In this document: in pieces, positions 31,101 through 41,900 of the stretch
Numbering within the stretch: position 1 is the first letter of the stretch
Layout of the letters: the number at the start of each line of letters is the position of its first letter
NCBI GenBank assembly: GCA_903813345.2
Contig: CAIIXF020000005.1
Span: forward strand, 11,909,375 to 11,973,374
From: Owenia fusiformis
Taxonomy: Eukaryota; Annelida; Polychaeta; Sabellida; Oweniidae
Direction of reading: 5' to 3'
Length of the DNA: 64,000 nucleotides
Position numbers and translations under genes: made by a program
The notes under the pieces: generated by a model
What the model was told of the DNA's origin: nothing
Seen by the model: only the letters and a program-made list of their open reading frames with translations
Databases searched by the model: none

Positions 31101-33797
31101 ACTCTGGGAGCCAATCCTCTTTGGGTTGTCACGTTTCGTGAAGTTGACAAGCTTCGCGGAATTTTACTAAATATAGCTGATAGCGCGCTTCGACCTAAAT
31201 TGGGTGCTATCACACCCTATGCAGACAGAGCCTGTGGGAAATATTGGGTGCGGCGCAAATGAGCGGAGGGTGCGGAGCTAACGGTCATTTTTGAATTTAA
31301 AATTGGGATATTTCTGAAACTAAGCCGTTTTGGGACTTCAAATATACCAAGATATGTGTATTTGACACCAAATATCAATAAAATTGTGAAAATAGTAGTG
31401 CAATTCATTTTATAGCGACGCAGTATGCCTTAAACATTTCCCAGACCTATATATTTTGAGACTATCCTTTAAATACTGCGTCCCCAGCATTCATAAAAAA
31501 TGGTGTTCAAGATACACTACCCATGCAAATTATTTTTGCATCTTGATATGAGCCCCCTCTAAATATTGGGTGCGGAGCAGCTCCATAAACGTAGCTCCGC
31601 ACCCAATATTTAGAGGGGGCTCATATCTGAAGATACTGCCTGGCTTCCAAGATGCAAAAATAATTTGTATAGATAGTGCACCTTGAACACCATTTTTTAT
31701 GAATGCTGGGGACTCAGTATTAAAAGGATAATTTCAAAATATATAGATCTGGGAAAGGTTTAAGGCACACTGCGTCGCTATAGAATGAATTGCGCTACTA
31801 TTTTCACAATTGTTTTGATATTTGGTGTCAAATACACATATCTTGGTATATTTGAAGTCCCAAAACGAATTTAAATTCAAAAATAACCGTTAGCTCCGCA
31901 CCCTCCGCTCATTTGCTCCGCACCCAATATTTCCCACAGGCTCTGTCTGCATAGGGTGTATCATAGACTTGTATTACACGAGCCGGTAAATTACCAGGTA
32001 TTGTAAAACGCCATTGACGCTACTATTCCTAAAAGTCTTGTTTCTAAAGTTTAGTTTCTTTTTCTTTTAGCGTTTGTTGATTTGATTTTCCAGAGTTACT
32101 CGATTATTTACATTTCAGTTGGATATGGTGGGCTATTGGTGGAGGAGCTGCCGGTTTCATCGTCATGGTGATTCTTCTCAGCCTTTGCTGTTACTTCTAT
32201 TGCTGTAAGAAACGCGTAGCTCCACAGCCTATCATCATGCACTCTGGGGGTAAGTTCAGAGCTCGAGCATATTATCATATACTCTCGCGATAAGTTAATA
32301 GCCTGTTATCATACAATCTCGCAGTAAGTTATCATACACTCTGTCGGTGAACTCACAGCCTGTTACCAAATACTCTGGAAATAAGTCCATACCATGTTAT
32401 CATACACTCTGGTAGAAAGATCATAGCTTGTTATCATACACTCTGGTGGTAAGTGCATAGCCTGTTATCATACACTCTGTCGGTGAACTCACAACCTGTT
32501 ACCAAATACTCTGGAAATAAGTCCATACCATGTTATCATACACTCTGGTAGAAAGTTCATAGCTTGCCTTGTTATCATACACTCTGGTGGTAAGTGCATA
32601 GCCTGTTATCATATACACTCTGTCGGTGAACTCACAGCCTGTTACCAAATACTCTGGAAATAAGTCCATACCATGTTATCATACACTCTGGTAGAAAGAT
32701 CATAGCTTGTTATCATACACTCTGGTGGTAAGTGCATAGCCTGTTATCATACACTCTGTCGGTGAACTCACAGCCTGTTACCAAATACTCTGGAAATAAG
32801 TCCATACCATGTTATCATACACTCTGGTAGAAAGTTCATAGCTTGCCTTGTTATCATACACTCTGGTGGTAAGTGCATAGCCTGTTATCATATACACTCT
32901 GTCGGTGAACTCACAGCCTGTTACCAAATACTCTGGAAATAAGTCCATACCATGTTATCATACACTCTGGTAGAAAGATCATAGCTTGTTATCATACACT
33001 CTGGTGGTAAGTGCATAGCCTGTTATCATACACTCTGTCGGTGAACTCACAGCCTGTTACCAAATACTCTGGAAATAAGTTCATAGTCTGTTATCATACA
33101 CTATGGTGGTAAGTGCATAGCCTGTTATCACAAACTCTGGCAGCTAGTTCATAGCCTTTCATCACACACTCTGGGGCTTAATTAGTTCATAGCCTGTTAT
33201 CATTCACTCTGCCAGTAAGTCCATATTGGCTGTAAACTCACACCTGCCTGTTATCATACACTCTGGGGGTAAGCTCATAGCCTGTTATCATACACTCTGT
33301 TCCAGTCACCATGTACCCATACAGACGCATGGTCCCGCATAGACCATGTTATCATACACTCTGTCGGTAAACTCACATCTTATTACCAAACAGCCTGAAA
33401 ATAAGTTCATAGCCTGTTGTCATACACTCTAGCTGGTGGTAAGTGCACAGCCTGTTATCATATACTCAGTCAGTCCAGTAAATATGACTCATATAAGCAT
33501 AATTGAGACATTCATTAAAAAATTGAACTGAAAAATTAAATTAAAATCATTAAACTTGAACCGTGTTGATGTTTATGAGATAGTACGTGCGTATGAGGTT
33601 ATAGCGATAAGTATCGTATTACAGGCACGATGGCTCCAGGTACTTCCACAGTTACGTATGTAAACGGAGGATATACACATGGAGGTATGGTTTCCAGTCA
33701 CCGTGGACCCATACAGACGCATGGACCCGCACAGACCCATGGACCCATACAGACCATTGCGCCCATACAGCCCAATGGAACCATACAGAGCTACTAA
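28176..33797 (+). CDS. Copy C: Ly6-like single-pass membrane protein
   Basis: Five exons: 28176-28230, 30248-30430, 30658-30865, 32119-32249 and 33625-33797, all GT..AG, with the same phases as copy A, giving 249 aa. Exon 1 encodes the signal peptide (MAFKRVYCLIEVSLLCST) and is 55 nt long, exactly as in copy A. Exon 2 opens the domain with LRCYQCVDV. Exon 3 ends VCFCNAWSYCEPP. Exon 4 holds WIWWAIGGGAAGF, the hydrophobic helix and CCYFYCCKKR, a split version of the poly-Cys stretch. Exon 5 encodes a tail with GPIQTHGPAQTHGPIQT repeats. A polyadenylation signal AATAAA lies at 33869-33874, about 72 nt past the stop. Introns 1, 3 and 4 carry MITEs, a palindrome and a minisatellite. Function unknown; role at the cell surface is inferred from topology. 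Confidence 0.8.
28719..28868. mobile_element. Small MITE in intron 1 of copy C
   Basis: Inverted arms GGCTACCGGATTAACCT and AGGTTAATCCGGTAGCC, extended outward by ATGCAA(C/A)TAACG. About 150 bp, no coding capacity. Confidence 0.7.
29423..29596. mobile_element. MITE family Y, copy 1 (intron 1 of copy C)
   Basis: Starts GTGGTAATTTTGCC and ends GCAAATTAACCAC-like. The whole ~174 bp is colinear with 60793-60965 in the ARM-TIR-SAM gene, including TGGGAAGTT.CTTGT.ATTAGG and AAAATTTGACCATT. Two copies with matching ends in one window define a dispersed family. Confidence 0.75.
29935..30095. repeat. Right arm of inverted repeat around exon 1 of copy C
   Basis: Reverse-complement partner of 27715-27900, 150 bp upstream of exon 2 of copy C. 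See that entry for the shared blocks. Confidence 0.6.
31212..31959. mobile_element. 748-bp near-perfect palindrome in intron 3 of copy C
   Basis: Outer ends ACACCCTATGCAGACAGAG and its inverse. The arms match almost base for base to a centre near 31585-31590, where AAATATTGGGTGCGGAGC faces GCTCCGCACCCAATATTT with a short loop. Internal direct GGGTGCGG motifs repeat. A 3-bp ATC flanks both ends. It is a foldback element without coding capacity. If transcribed in the intron it would fold into a long hairpin RNA. Confidence 0.8.
32225..33475. repeat. Minisatellite derived from the exon 4 splice-donor region, intron 4 of copy C
   Basis: About 34-bp units of AGCCTGTTATCATACACTCT followed by GGTGGTAAGTGCAT. 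The coding end of exon 4 plus its donor (CAGCCTATCATCATGCACTC, TGGGGG, TAAG) is the first recognisable unit. Units are arranged in a higher-order repeat of about 131-142 bp, seen six times from 32347 to 33037. Around 33298-33345 a fragment of exon 5 (CCAGTCACCATGTACCCATA, CAGACGCATGG) is embedded. Confidence 0.85.
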
Positions 33798-33908
33798 ATC
33801 TGACATGATACTCCATTTATCCACATCCACGTGGAATTAATCTAAGCAAAAATCAAGACCAAAATGCAAATAAATTGGCCCAAGGTCAGAAGGTACAGCT
33901 TCATTGTA

Positions 33909-34188
33909 CAAGGGGTGGAAACGCGTAGAGAATTTTCGCAAGAAAAGCGTGTCGTGTAAAATTAGTTTTATTTGGTAGTACTAGTCTGTGAACGTTTTGT
34001 ACCTGTCACTACGCTCATCACGTCCCAAGACCTCGAGCATTGTTATAAATTGACAGTCATGCACCGTGTTTTTCTCGAATTTGAGTGAAACAAAGATTTT
34101 GATTTTGAACAAAAATTCACACTACCTAATTCTTTTAATGGAATTGTGGTTTTGTGATATATTTCTTCTACGCGTTTCCACCCGCCTG
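33909..34188. mobile_element. MITE in the 3' flank of copy C
   Basis: Ends CAAGGGGTGGAAACGCGTAG and CTACGCGTTTCCACCCGCCT, flanked by TA on both sides (33907-33908, 34189-34190). 280 bp, no coding capacity; TA target suggests a Tc1/mariner-type MITE. It lies just downstream of the likely polyadenylation signal. Confidence 0.7.
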
Positions 34189-34190
34189 TA

Positions 34191-37094
34191 AAAAACTGTA
34201 AAATAATGAGCTCAAAATGCATTCATTTCATCATATCTGCCAAACAAAGGCTTACCAATAAATGCAATCGATCGAAATCGAAAAAATAACAGTAGAATAA
34301 GAAGATAAATATAATTCACCTTGATAAATGTCTCATTAACTTTGAAAAAAAAAGAAAAAGATATTTATAAAACTGAAACTGTGATCATACAAGAAAAAAA
34401 GAAACTTGATTTTAGTATAAATGCTTATTACAAACTCCGTCCATTTTTAATACTCGACAATACTCGACAATCGTTTCTGTATGCAAATTAGTATCACTGC
34501 ATACATAGGTAAAGCTGGGCTGTTTATAATGTTTAAAATGAACAGTATATTTATATAAATTACCAGTCATAAAATGTAGATGTAGGTGGTATTATACGTT
34601 TTTAATGATTTGAAGTGCAATCGCATGTATTATTGTACTTCAAATCATTCTATAACGTTCTATCGTGTGATCTTAGACCGATAGATTTTACTTAGGAGTA
34701 TAGGGGTAAAATCCCTGGGAAATATTCTGTATTCTTTGTATTGCTACTGAGACAACACAAGAACTGACCTATCAGCTGAGGGCTTCATTTTACAGATCAT
34801 ACGATAAAGTTAGATACTAGTTAGATTTATGTTACAGAGTTGTACAATACATGTTATATTCATATATATTATACAGGGTGTCAAGAGAAATGGTGTACAG
34901 GGTCTCAAAAGACAACAGCATCCATCCTCAGTAAAGACTGAGTGTCATTGGTTAATATGAGAATGTGGCAATACAAATATTCTTTCTATTGAGGTGAATA
35001 CATTTGAACAATTTATATTCCTGGAAGCCAGAATAAAATATTTGATTATTATCACACTACCCCACCCTCATGCTGTCGTGAATTTCTTTGAAAGGGGGAC
35101 GTTTCGAGCAGTTTGCATTGTATTATTACCAGAAAAGCCCTTTTAACAAATATAAAGAATATCCACTCCGTTTGCAACTTCACTGTAGCCTGTATCACTT
35201 TACAAAATACAGGCTGCAGTCCGATTGCAACTTCACTGTACCCTGTATCCCTTTAAAAAATACAGGCGTCAGTATAGGGGTAGGGTAGATTGATTATATA
35301 CAGTCGAGCATGCCATCCGAAATATATTTTTTTATGTTCTTGTCTTGATTTTTGGTTTGAGTCTATTGAAGATAATTCAATTAAATATTTTTTTCAACAA
35401 TTATATGGCCAAAGTTCCTTGGCTAACTCCATAGTTCAATCAGTTTTCACACATTATACATATATACGTATAATTGAATATAATTTGGAAGTGTTTGCTG
35501 CAAAAGGGGATGTTGTTGTTTTTGTCAGCCAGTAATACATTAGATATACAGTATATATCCATTTTTAGAGATTTTTGAAGTGCGATATATATTTAGGTAT
35601 ATCGTTTTTAGCTTGGCCTCAGGGTACCAGATTATTGATGATATTGAACATTTTCAATATTACAATATCTTATATACCTACTGTATCAATCATCTAGACA
35701 GACATGTGGACATAGTGATGATATAACTTATATTCCAAATGTGTGATGGACTACACAGTGAAAACAAATAAATGTTAAAAATGGCTATTTTTCATGTTAA
35801 TGAAAATAGCTGAAACTACATTGATTTTTGCTCATCATTTTGTGTATTCCAAAACACAATGACTTTATCTAAAATCCGTCAGCATACTTTTTGATTGTTC
35901 CGAATGTAAATCGCTTTGATATTTGGCTCCAAGATTAGGAATTTCGTGAAATTGCTCGTGTAACAGGACAGCACGCCGCTTAAAACATGTCATATCTCAA
36001 TAATAAATGGTCGCATCTTTTAAATTTGGTTTTGTTGGTATAGAGAACATTCATTCAGAGTATGATGTAAGCACCGTATTTTGTCTCCACCAATTACTAA
36101 TTAAATAGACCCGATATAGTAAGTGTAAAATTTATTCTGTGAAAATCGACATGGTCGTTAAAACGCACCCACACGTCGTGAGGGGAATCCGAGAAACAAA
36201 AGTTATCTGTGGTTATTAAGTCCTTAGTTCAGTTTATCAGACCATCATGTCAGAAATGTTATTTGCAATTGTGATTGGATTATAATGAGCATGATCTGAA
36301 AACTTCTTGGAAATCACCGTTTTGCTTGTGAAAAACGACCACGATGTTACTCATTCATTGACAGCACTTTAATGTGAAAAGGTACACTATTCTATAAAAC
36401 AATATGTCCATTCTGTTATAGCAAAAGGAAATTTCGAAAGAACCAGCATGACCCCATTTATTGACCAATACGATGTGAAACTGTGACAATCGACATGCGT
36501 GAAAATCGACATGATTATACCATTGAACTCAAAGCATCAAATAATCCATTTTTATAAATCACAGCGGGGTTGGTTCTATTTTATATGATTACTAATCCTT
36601 TGAAAACACATGTATAACAGTTATTCCCATAATTACGCATAACATCAACTTGTACAGAGGGTTTCGATAGCTGCTAACAAGTTTTCTCTTTGGTAAGTGT
36701 GCATGTTATCTTTTATACGTCTTTACAAAATTACGTTACATGCAAGCAAATGAGAAGTTATTTTGGAATTACATAAGCATGATTTAGCGAAAGAATTTCT
36801 CTACAAAATCCGCTATGAAGACAATAATATACCAAAATCTTTCAGCCACTGAAAATAACGTTTCGTCCAGTGTATTCCCGGGAATCACTAACTTCAATTA
36901 TAGAGTTCTTTAAAGTTTGGATTCAGTTTTCTTTTCAATGATTTCACCCTTCTCAGTGGAAAAAGAGAAAAACCAACAAGTCTAGTTTGTAATATGAACG
37001 ATTGCATATACATTTTAACGATGTTTATGTTCTAATTCTATTTCATCAAATTCATTTGCAGTCTGTTACTACGACGTGATCTGTAAGACATAGT
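34191..37094. other. No gene seen; small repeats
   Basis: AT-rich. A foldback with arms AATGATTTGAAGT(G/A)CAAT lies at 34604-34652. A ~60-bp direct duplication (CAACTTCACTGTA..CCTGTATC..AATACAGGC) is at 35172-35270. A lone ACAGGGTGTC mariner-like terminus is at about 34874. GTGAAAATCGACATG occurs near 36138 and twice near 36490-36515. No supportable gene. Confidence 0.5.
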
Positions 37095-37107
37095 TTGCCT
37101 TCGCAAA

Positions 37108-37625
37108 ATGATTGCGTTGCAAAAGATACAGGGAAAGACAAAAACAAGTCAATGCCCGAGAATATACAAAAAGTGCAAGGAGCGCAATGCAAAAAATTAC
37201 GTTCCCCATGGACACATATCGCCAGCCGAACTAGCAAGACGAAACCTGAAACACAAAATATACATGCGACAATGGAGGCAACAAAAGCGAGATGAATTGT
37301 ATTCTGCTTCTCGAAAAACAAGAACCGGGGGCACCCCATTGAAAATAATTCTTCCCGAAATTCAAAGAAAAACAAAAAACACAGGAAACAATTGAGTTTA
37401 ACGAAAGTTATGAGGGGTGAGATCAGAAACCTTAGAAAAGGAATCGAAAATGAGAAAAAAGAAATTCGTTCTCTAAAGCGGAAACTGTGGCGCCTAAAAC
37501 AGAAATCTCAGAATGAACATAGCCACATAAACACCACCGGTTCAACTAAAGAAACTTTAGATTCACCAGGAAGACAGTCATTTCAAGACTTAAAAGGAAT
37601 TCGCACGACAAAAGATCGGTGTTAA
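37108..37625 (+). pseudogene. Basic coiled-coil protein of unknown family, frameshifted
   Basis: Two overlapping frames: 37108-37395 (95 aa, starts MIALQKIQGKTKTSQC) and 37392-37625 (in another frame, no ATG until VMRGEIRN). The first is highly basic with LARRNLKHKIYMRQWRQQKR. The second is a heptad-like coiled coil (IENEKKEIRSLKRKLWRLK). They read as one protein broken by a shift in the A-rich stretch at about 37365-37390. No membrane segment, zinc motif or catalytic motif is visible. GTGAAAATCGACA motifs at 36138, 36490, 37970 and 38337 surround it, so it may belong to a mobile element. I do not recognise the family. Confidence 0.4.
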
Positions 37626-39402
37626 AAGATTTACATGTAAATTGTGCACTTAGTTGTTGAAAATAGTGAAAATACATATGTACATATGATAATGTTCAGT
37701 CCATAGCCAAAGCGATGATTGTATTGTGTTCCCCGTACGTAATACGTACTTTATTAACGATAGTAGAATAAATATGAAACACTGTAGTCTTTAATTTATG
37801 GTTTATGTCAAGTTTTGGCCTGAAATGATAACAATATTTACACACAAATACTAACTAAAACCTTCTAAATCCAGCTAGTCATGTCCTGCATATCAAACAT
37901 GCCCATTTGTCAAGTATGCGCTCCCTAAAATGATCCTAATCTCACTGCCATTTGTTTAAGATTTTATTGTGAAAATCGACACGCGCCTTAAATAGTTAAC
38001 TGGCCTAATGGTCAATACTTCCCCAATAAAACTTTTATCGTTTTCTAATCGTATTTCGCATACTTTTTCACCATCGCCTCTAATCATGTTTCATTGGAGT
38101 CGACCCTTCCTATTTTACTCAAATTAAAAAACGTAAAGCAAGCAAAAAATCGAGAAAAATGATGGATTAGAATGTATCATGTTCACAAGTGATGCACATC
38201 AAAAAGGAATGCTTGTAGTCCAAATTCATTTGTGATTTTATAGGACACTTGAGTCAACATGAGGAACGTTCTTGATTTTTTGAAAATGTTGCACTCTAAT
38301 TTGAATAGTTTAACATATTAAATAGGGATTGGATATGTGAAAATCGACACGTTTGCGACGGGTCCTAATTTCAATTTGAAAATTCACCTATTTTTCCTGG
38401 GAGTTTACTTCAATGTTTTTGGTAACTTGTGTACAACTGTATGCAGATACATACCGCATGGCTATTTGAAAAAAATACTCCAGTGTTTTTTTCACTTTTT
38501 AGCAAAATTTGTTTCTCACTTAACTGGTTTTCAGTGTACAACGGAAAACTCATTTTGAGTGATTGTACAAATCGTTTGCAATTTTGTGTCAAAATAATTT
38601 AAGCACGTGACTCAGTGAATTGTAGATATTTTACTCCACTCGCGTGTCTTGTATACCACACAGCAATTTTAATTCGTGCTGTCGTACTCATTTAAAGTCT
38701 GGAAACAAGACATATACCACGTTATATGTCATTATACAATCTATTGAGTCATGTACTTAAATCCTTAGCCTCTTAGGTTTGAATTATGTATTGATAGATG
38801 TTAGGCTGTTTTAACAGCTAAATGTATGTAATGTAGTAGCTTTAAGCGTTTAGCAATTACTTTTCTTTCTTTTTATTCATGAAAGTACATTTTTCATTTC
38901 CCTTAAATCCTTATGACTATATTTTTATTTAATAGCATCTGGTTAAAAAGCCTAGGCAGGAGAAACGTTATATGTAATGTGAATGTAAATGACTGACAAA
39001 CCAAGATACATTTTTGCCGTTTGACGACATTGATCTATACTTTTTTTAAATCTTATAATTTTGATAATGTTATCTGTTTCGATACGTCCCGAAGAGATAC
39101 TACCGCGTGATACTGGTTGATAAGCCCAAGGTGGGCTGAGTTAACAACGTACTATACTTTATTTTCTTGAACCATGTACATTCCACTATGAATAACAAAA
39201 TAAACTAAATTATAACCTAAACAATGAATGTTGACCAAGATTATCCCATTTGGGGCGACAATGGATACTATTCAGTAATAAGGCCATTCAAAGTTAATGA
39301 TACACAATCATGAAATGCAATATCAATTTCTATGCAGAAAAAGTACCATTCTTTGGAAATAATTAAAAAGAAAATATGTAGACTTTTAGGTTATTCATTT
39401 CA
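37626..39402. other. No gene seen
   Basis: AT-rich. Two copies of GTGAAAATCGACACG occur (37970, 38337). The rest shows nothing recognisable. Confidence 0.5.
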
Positions 39403-39467
39403 CTTCGTATCCATTTCATTGAATCTTCTCGATCTAATCATTTGTATTTCTTACATGAGTGCAAGTT
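39403..39467. repeat. Target-site duplication, left copy (65 bp)
   Basis: Identical to 40219-40283 (starts CTTCGTATCCATTTCATTG, ends GAGTGCAAGTT). The two copies bracket a minus-strand LINE fragment, so they are its target-site duplication. Confidence 0.8.
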
Positions 39468-40218
39468 TATGTTTATGTTTATGTTTCTTTATTTCCTCCG
39501 TTTTATTGGAGAGCAAAACAATTTATACATGCATATCACATTACAAACATATATTACAGAAGAGTGAAGGGTTATTAATATTTACATATTTACAAGTTAA
39601 ATGACTCTAAATACATTTTATCATTACAATTCAAGCGTACCTATTTGAAATACATATTTATATTGTAAAATGTATTTGCACATTCGATAACGAACATTTC
39701 ATAAATGGTGTCATTGGCTACATCAAAATCTATTCTGCTACCCAGAACAGTCTGTAAGAAAATATCATCATCAAAATTGAAAAGCATAACACTATCTTGA
39801 ACTGGTAAGATATCAATGAGTCGCTCAAAAAATGCGTCTCTCTCAGATAAAAATTGATTGCAATGCAGAAAATGAAATATTATACAATTACACGATGAGT
39901 TGCATTTCTTACATGTGAATGTCTTATATGAAGGCATTGCAGAAAGCTGCACCAGGTTGGCTAATTGCCATAGATATGATGGGTATCGTTTTCCAACGAC
40001 CCAGGCGAAGCTTGGTTCCAGTTTACAGTGAATGTTCCTAAAAATATGCAGATTATCATTGGCTTCCATTCTTGAAAGCCACTTATTTTCCTCTCTGTTG
40101 AAAATTTGGAAATGCGATGCTTTTTTAAACAAAACTGTTTTCATAATTGAGCCGGTAAGCAAGAAGGTTTCTGCAACACTCCGTGCAATATCACAGTCAA
40201 TGCTCATGACGTCTTTAG
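39468..40218 (-). mobile_element. 5'-truncated LINE insertion
   Basis: A minus-strand frame at 39641-40207 (about 188 codons) has a LINE C-terminal zinc motif, CKKCNSSCNC..FHFLHC, followed by an amphipathic C-terminal stretch, and lacks the reverse transcriptase core. The 3' end at 39468-39500 reads, on the minus strand, AATAAAGAAACATAAACATA, a short repeated tail. Flanking 65-bp direct repeats prove a single insertion event. Confidence 0.75.
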
Positions 40219-40283
40219 CTTCGTATCCATTTCATTGAATCTTCTCGATCTAATCATTTGTATTTCTTACATGAGTGCAAGTT

Positions 40284-40745
40284 ACAAGTGATGTAAAATT
40301 AAACAATCAATCAATAGAAAGGGTAAATAATATTAATGTTCTAGGAGTAATCATGAACTCCAAGTTAACATGGGCTGCTCATATTAAAGCACTTTGTACC
40401 AAAATTTCAAATTTAATTCGATTAATATATAAAACTAGACACAAATTAACATTGAATGCCTTCTTGACTACCTATTATTCTTTAGTATATTCATATATAA
40501 GTATGGAAAGTTATGGGGCAATGCAACAAAAATCACTTAAACAGACTATTTATTTTGCAAAAGAAATTTCTAAGAATAATGACAAATTCTGAAAGAAATG
40601 CTCATTCAAATCCCATCTTCAAAAAGTTCAAAATATTAAATATTTTTGACATTTATAAATTTCAAACGCTCACTTTTGTGCAGAAAACTGCATGTTATTG
40701 ATTGTATAATGTAATTTTGAATAAATAAATTGAATTGAATTGAAA
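40284..40745 (+). pseudogene. LINE reverse transcriptase C-terminal fragment
   Basis: The frame to 40592 holds INVLGVIMNSKLTWAAHIKA and TTYYSLVYSYISMESYG, the thumb-region pattern of CR1/Jockey-like reverse transcriptases (..LGV.id.kltW..HI..). After about 40513 the homology continues in another frame (LFILQKKFLRIM), so there is a frameshift. It ends in AATAAATAAATTGAATTGAATTG, a LINE-type tail. The minus-strand LINE at 39468-40218 is inserted just before it. Confidence 0.65.
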
Positions 40746-40824
40746 AAAAATGATTAGGGGAAATTACCACTTACAGTATACAGTATGTGTCATGTCGTGA
40801 TTACAAAACTTATAATTATTACCA

Positions 40825-41900
40825 CCTTGCCGGGCCAGTTCTAGGGGTTTAAGTGCTAGTTTAGAAGGCGTTTATTTTTTATTCTATCGACCTGAGAAAT
40901 GTGTGACGTCAGAGTGGTGATCCATATGGACCGGTCTAGAATATATTCTGGACCGGCAATTTTCCCCGGGAAATTAGATATCGTTCAATGCGTAAGATTT
41001 TCTTGCTGTTTCAGTCCTGGTCGTTAACGGTGGTAATAATACTAATAACGTCATTTCTGCGAGCGATATAGTGAAATATTGGACCTTGGGCCTTCAGCCC
41101 TTGGTCCAATATTTCACTATATCGCCCTTAGAAATGACGTTATTGTACTATTAAACAGACAACATTTTTTCAAAACACTCGAAAAGTGATCAATATATAG
41201 TAGTTCGAATCTTTTGAATTGCTATTTATTACCACCTTGCCGGGCCAGTTCTAAGGGTTTTAGTGCTAGTTGAGAAGGCATTCATTTCACTATATCGACC
41301 TGAGAAATATGTGACGTCATATTGGTGGTCCATATGGACCGGTCTAGAATATATTCTAATACTAATAACGTCATTTCTGCGAGCAATATAGTGAAATATT
41401 GGACCTTGGGCCTTCGGCCCTCGGTCCAATATTTAGAGGTTATGTCACTATCGTGGCATATATGCCCGAGGTCTCAGTGATATATGGCCCGACCTTGGGA
41501 GGGACATTGATCTCTGAGAACCGAGGGCATATGTGCCACGATAGTGACATAAACGATTTATAACATACCTATGATGATGTAGACTGGTCAGAGAGTACCG
41601 TTTTCTTATAGAATTGACAAACAAATGGTTTGAAAATGATTGAAATGAGTTTATAAAAATTGCTCGCGCAGTTTATCTTCGATTGATTGGTTATGACGTC
41701 AGCGCCTTGACCAATCAGAAAGTTAGCGGGCGCGGGCTTTTCAAAACTTATATTGGCCCGCTGTCTTGTGTACACTTTGCACTATACATCATCATAGGTA
41801 TGTTCACGGACCTGAAAGTCCGTGGTATGTTATAATTCACTATATTGCTCTTAGAAATGACGTTATTGTACTATTGACAACCATTTATTATGTCAGGCAT
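40825..41900. mobile_element. Mosaic of nested foldback elements
   Basis: A block starting ACCACCTTGCCGGGCCAGTT occurs twice (40822 and 41231). Foldbacks: 41036-41152 (arms AATAACGTCATTTCT.. and inverse, core GATATAGTGAAATATTGGAC), a second partial copy at 41360-41432, 41438-41561 (arms TATGTCACTATCGTGGCATAT), and 41563-41803 (arms AACATACCTATGATGATGT). A half-copy of the first foldback resumes at 41835-41880. No coding capacity. Confidence 0.7.
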
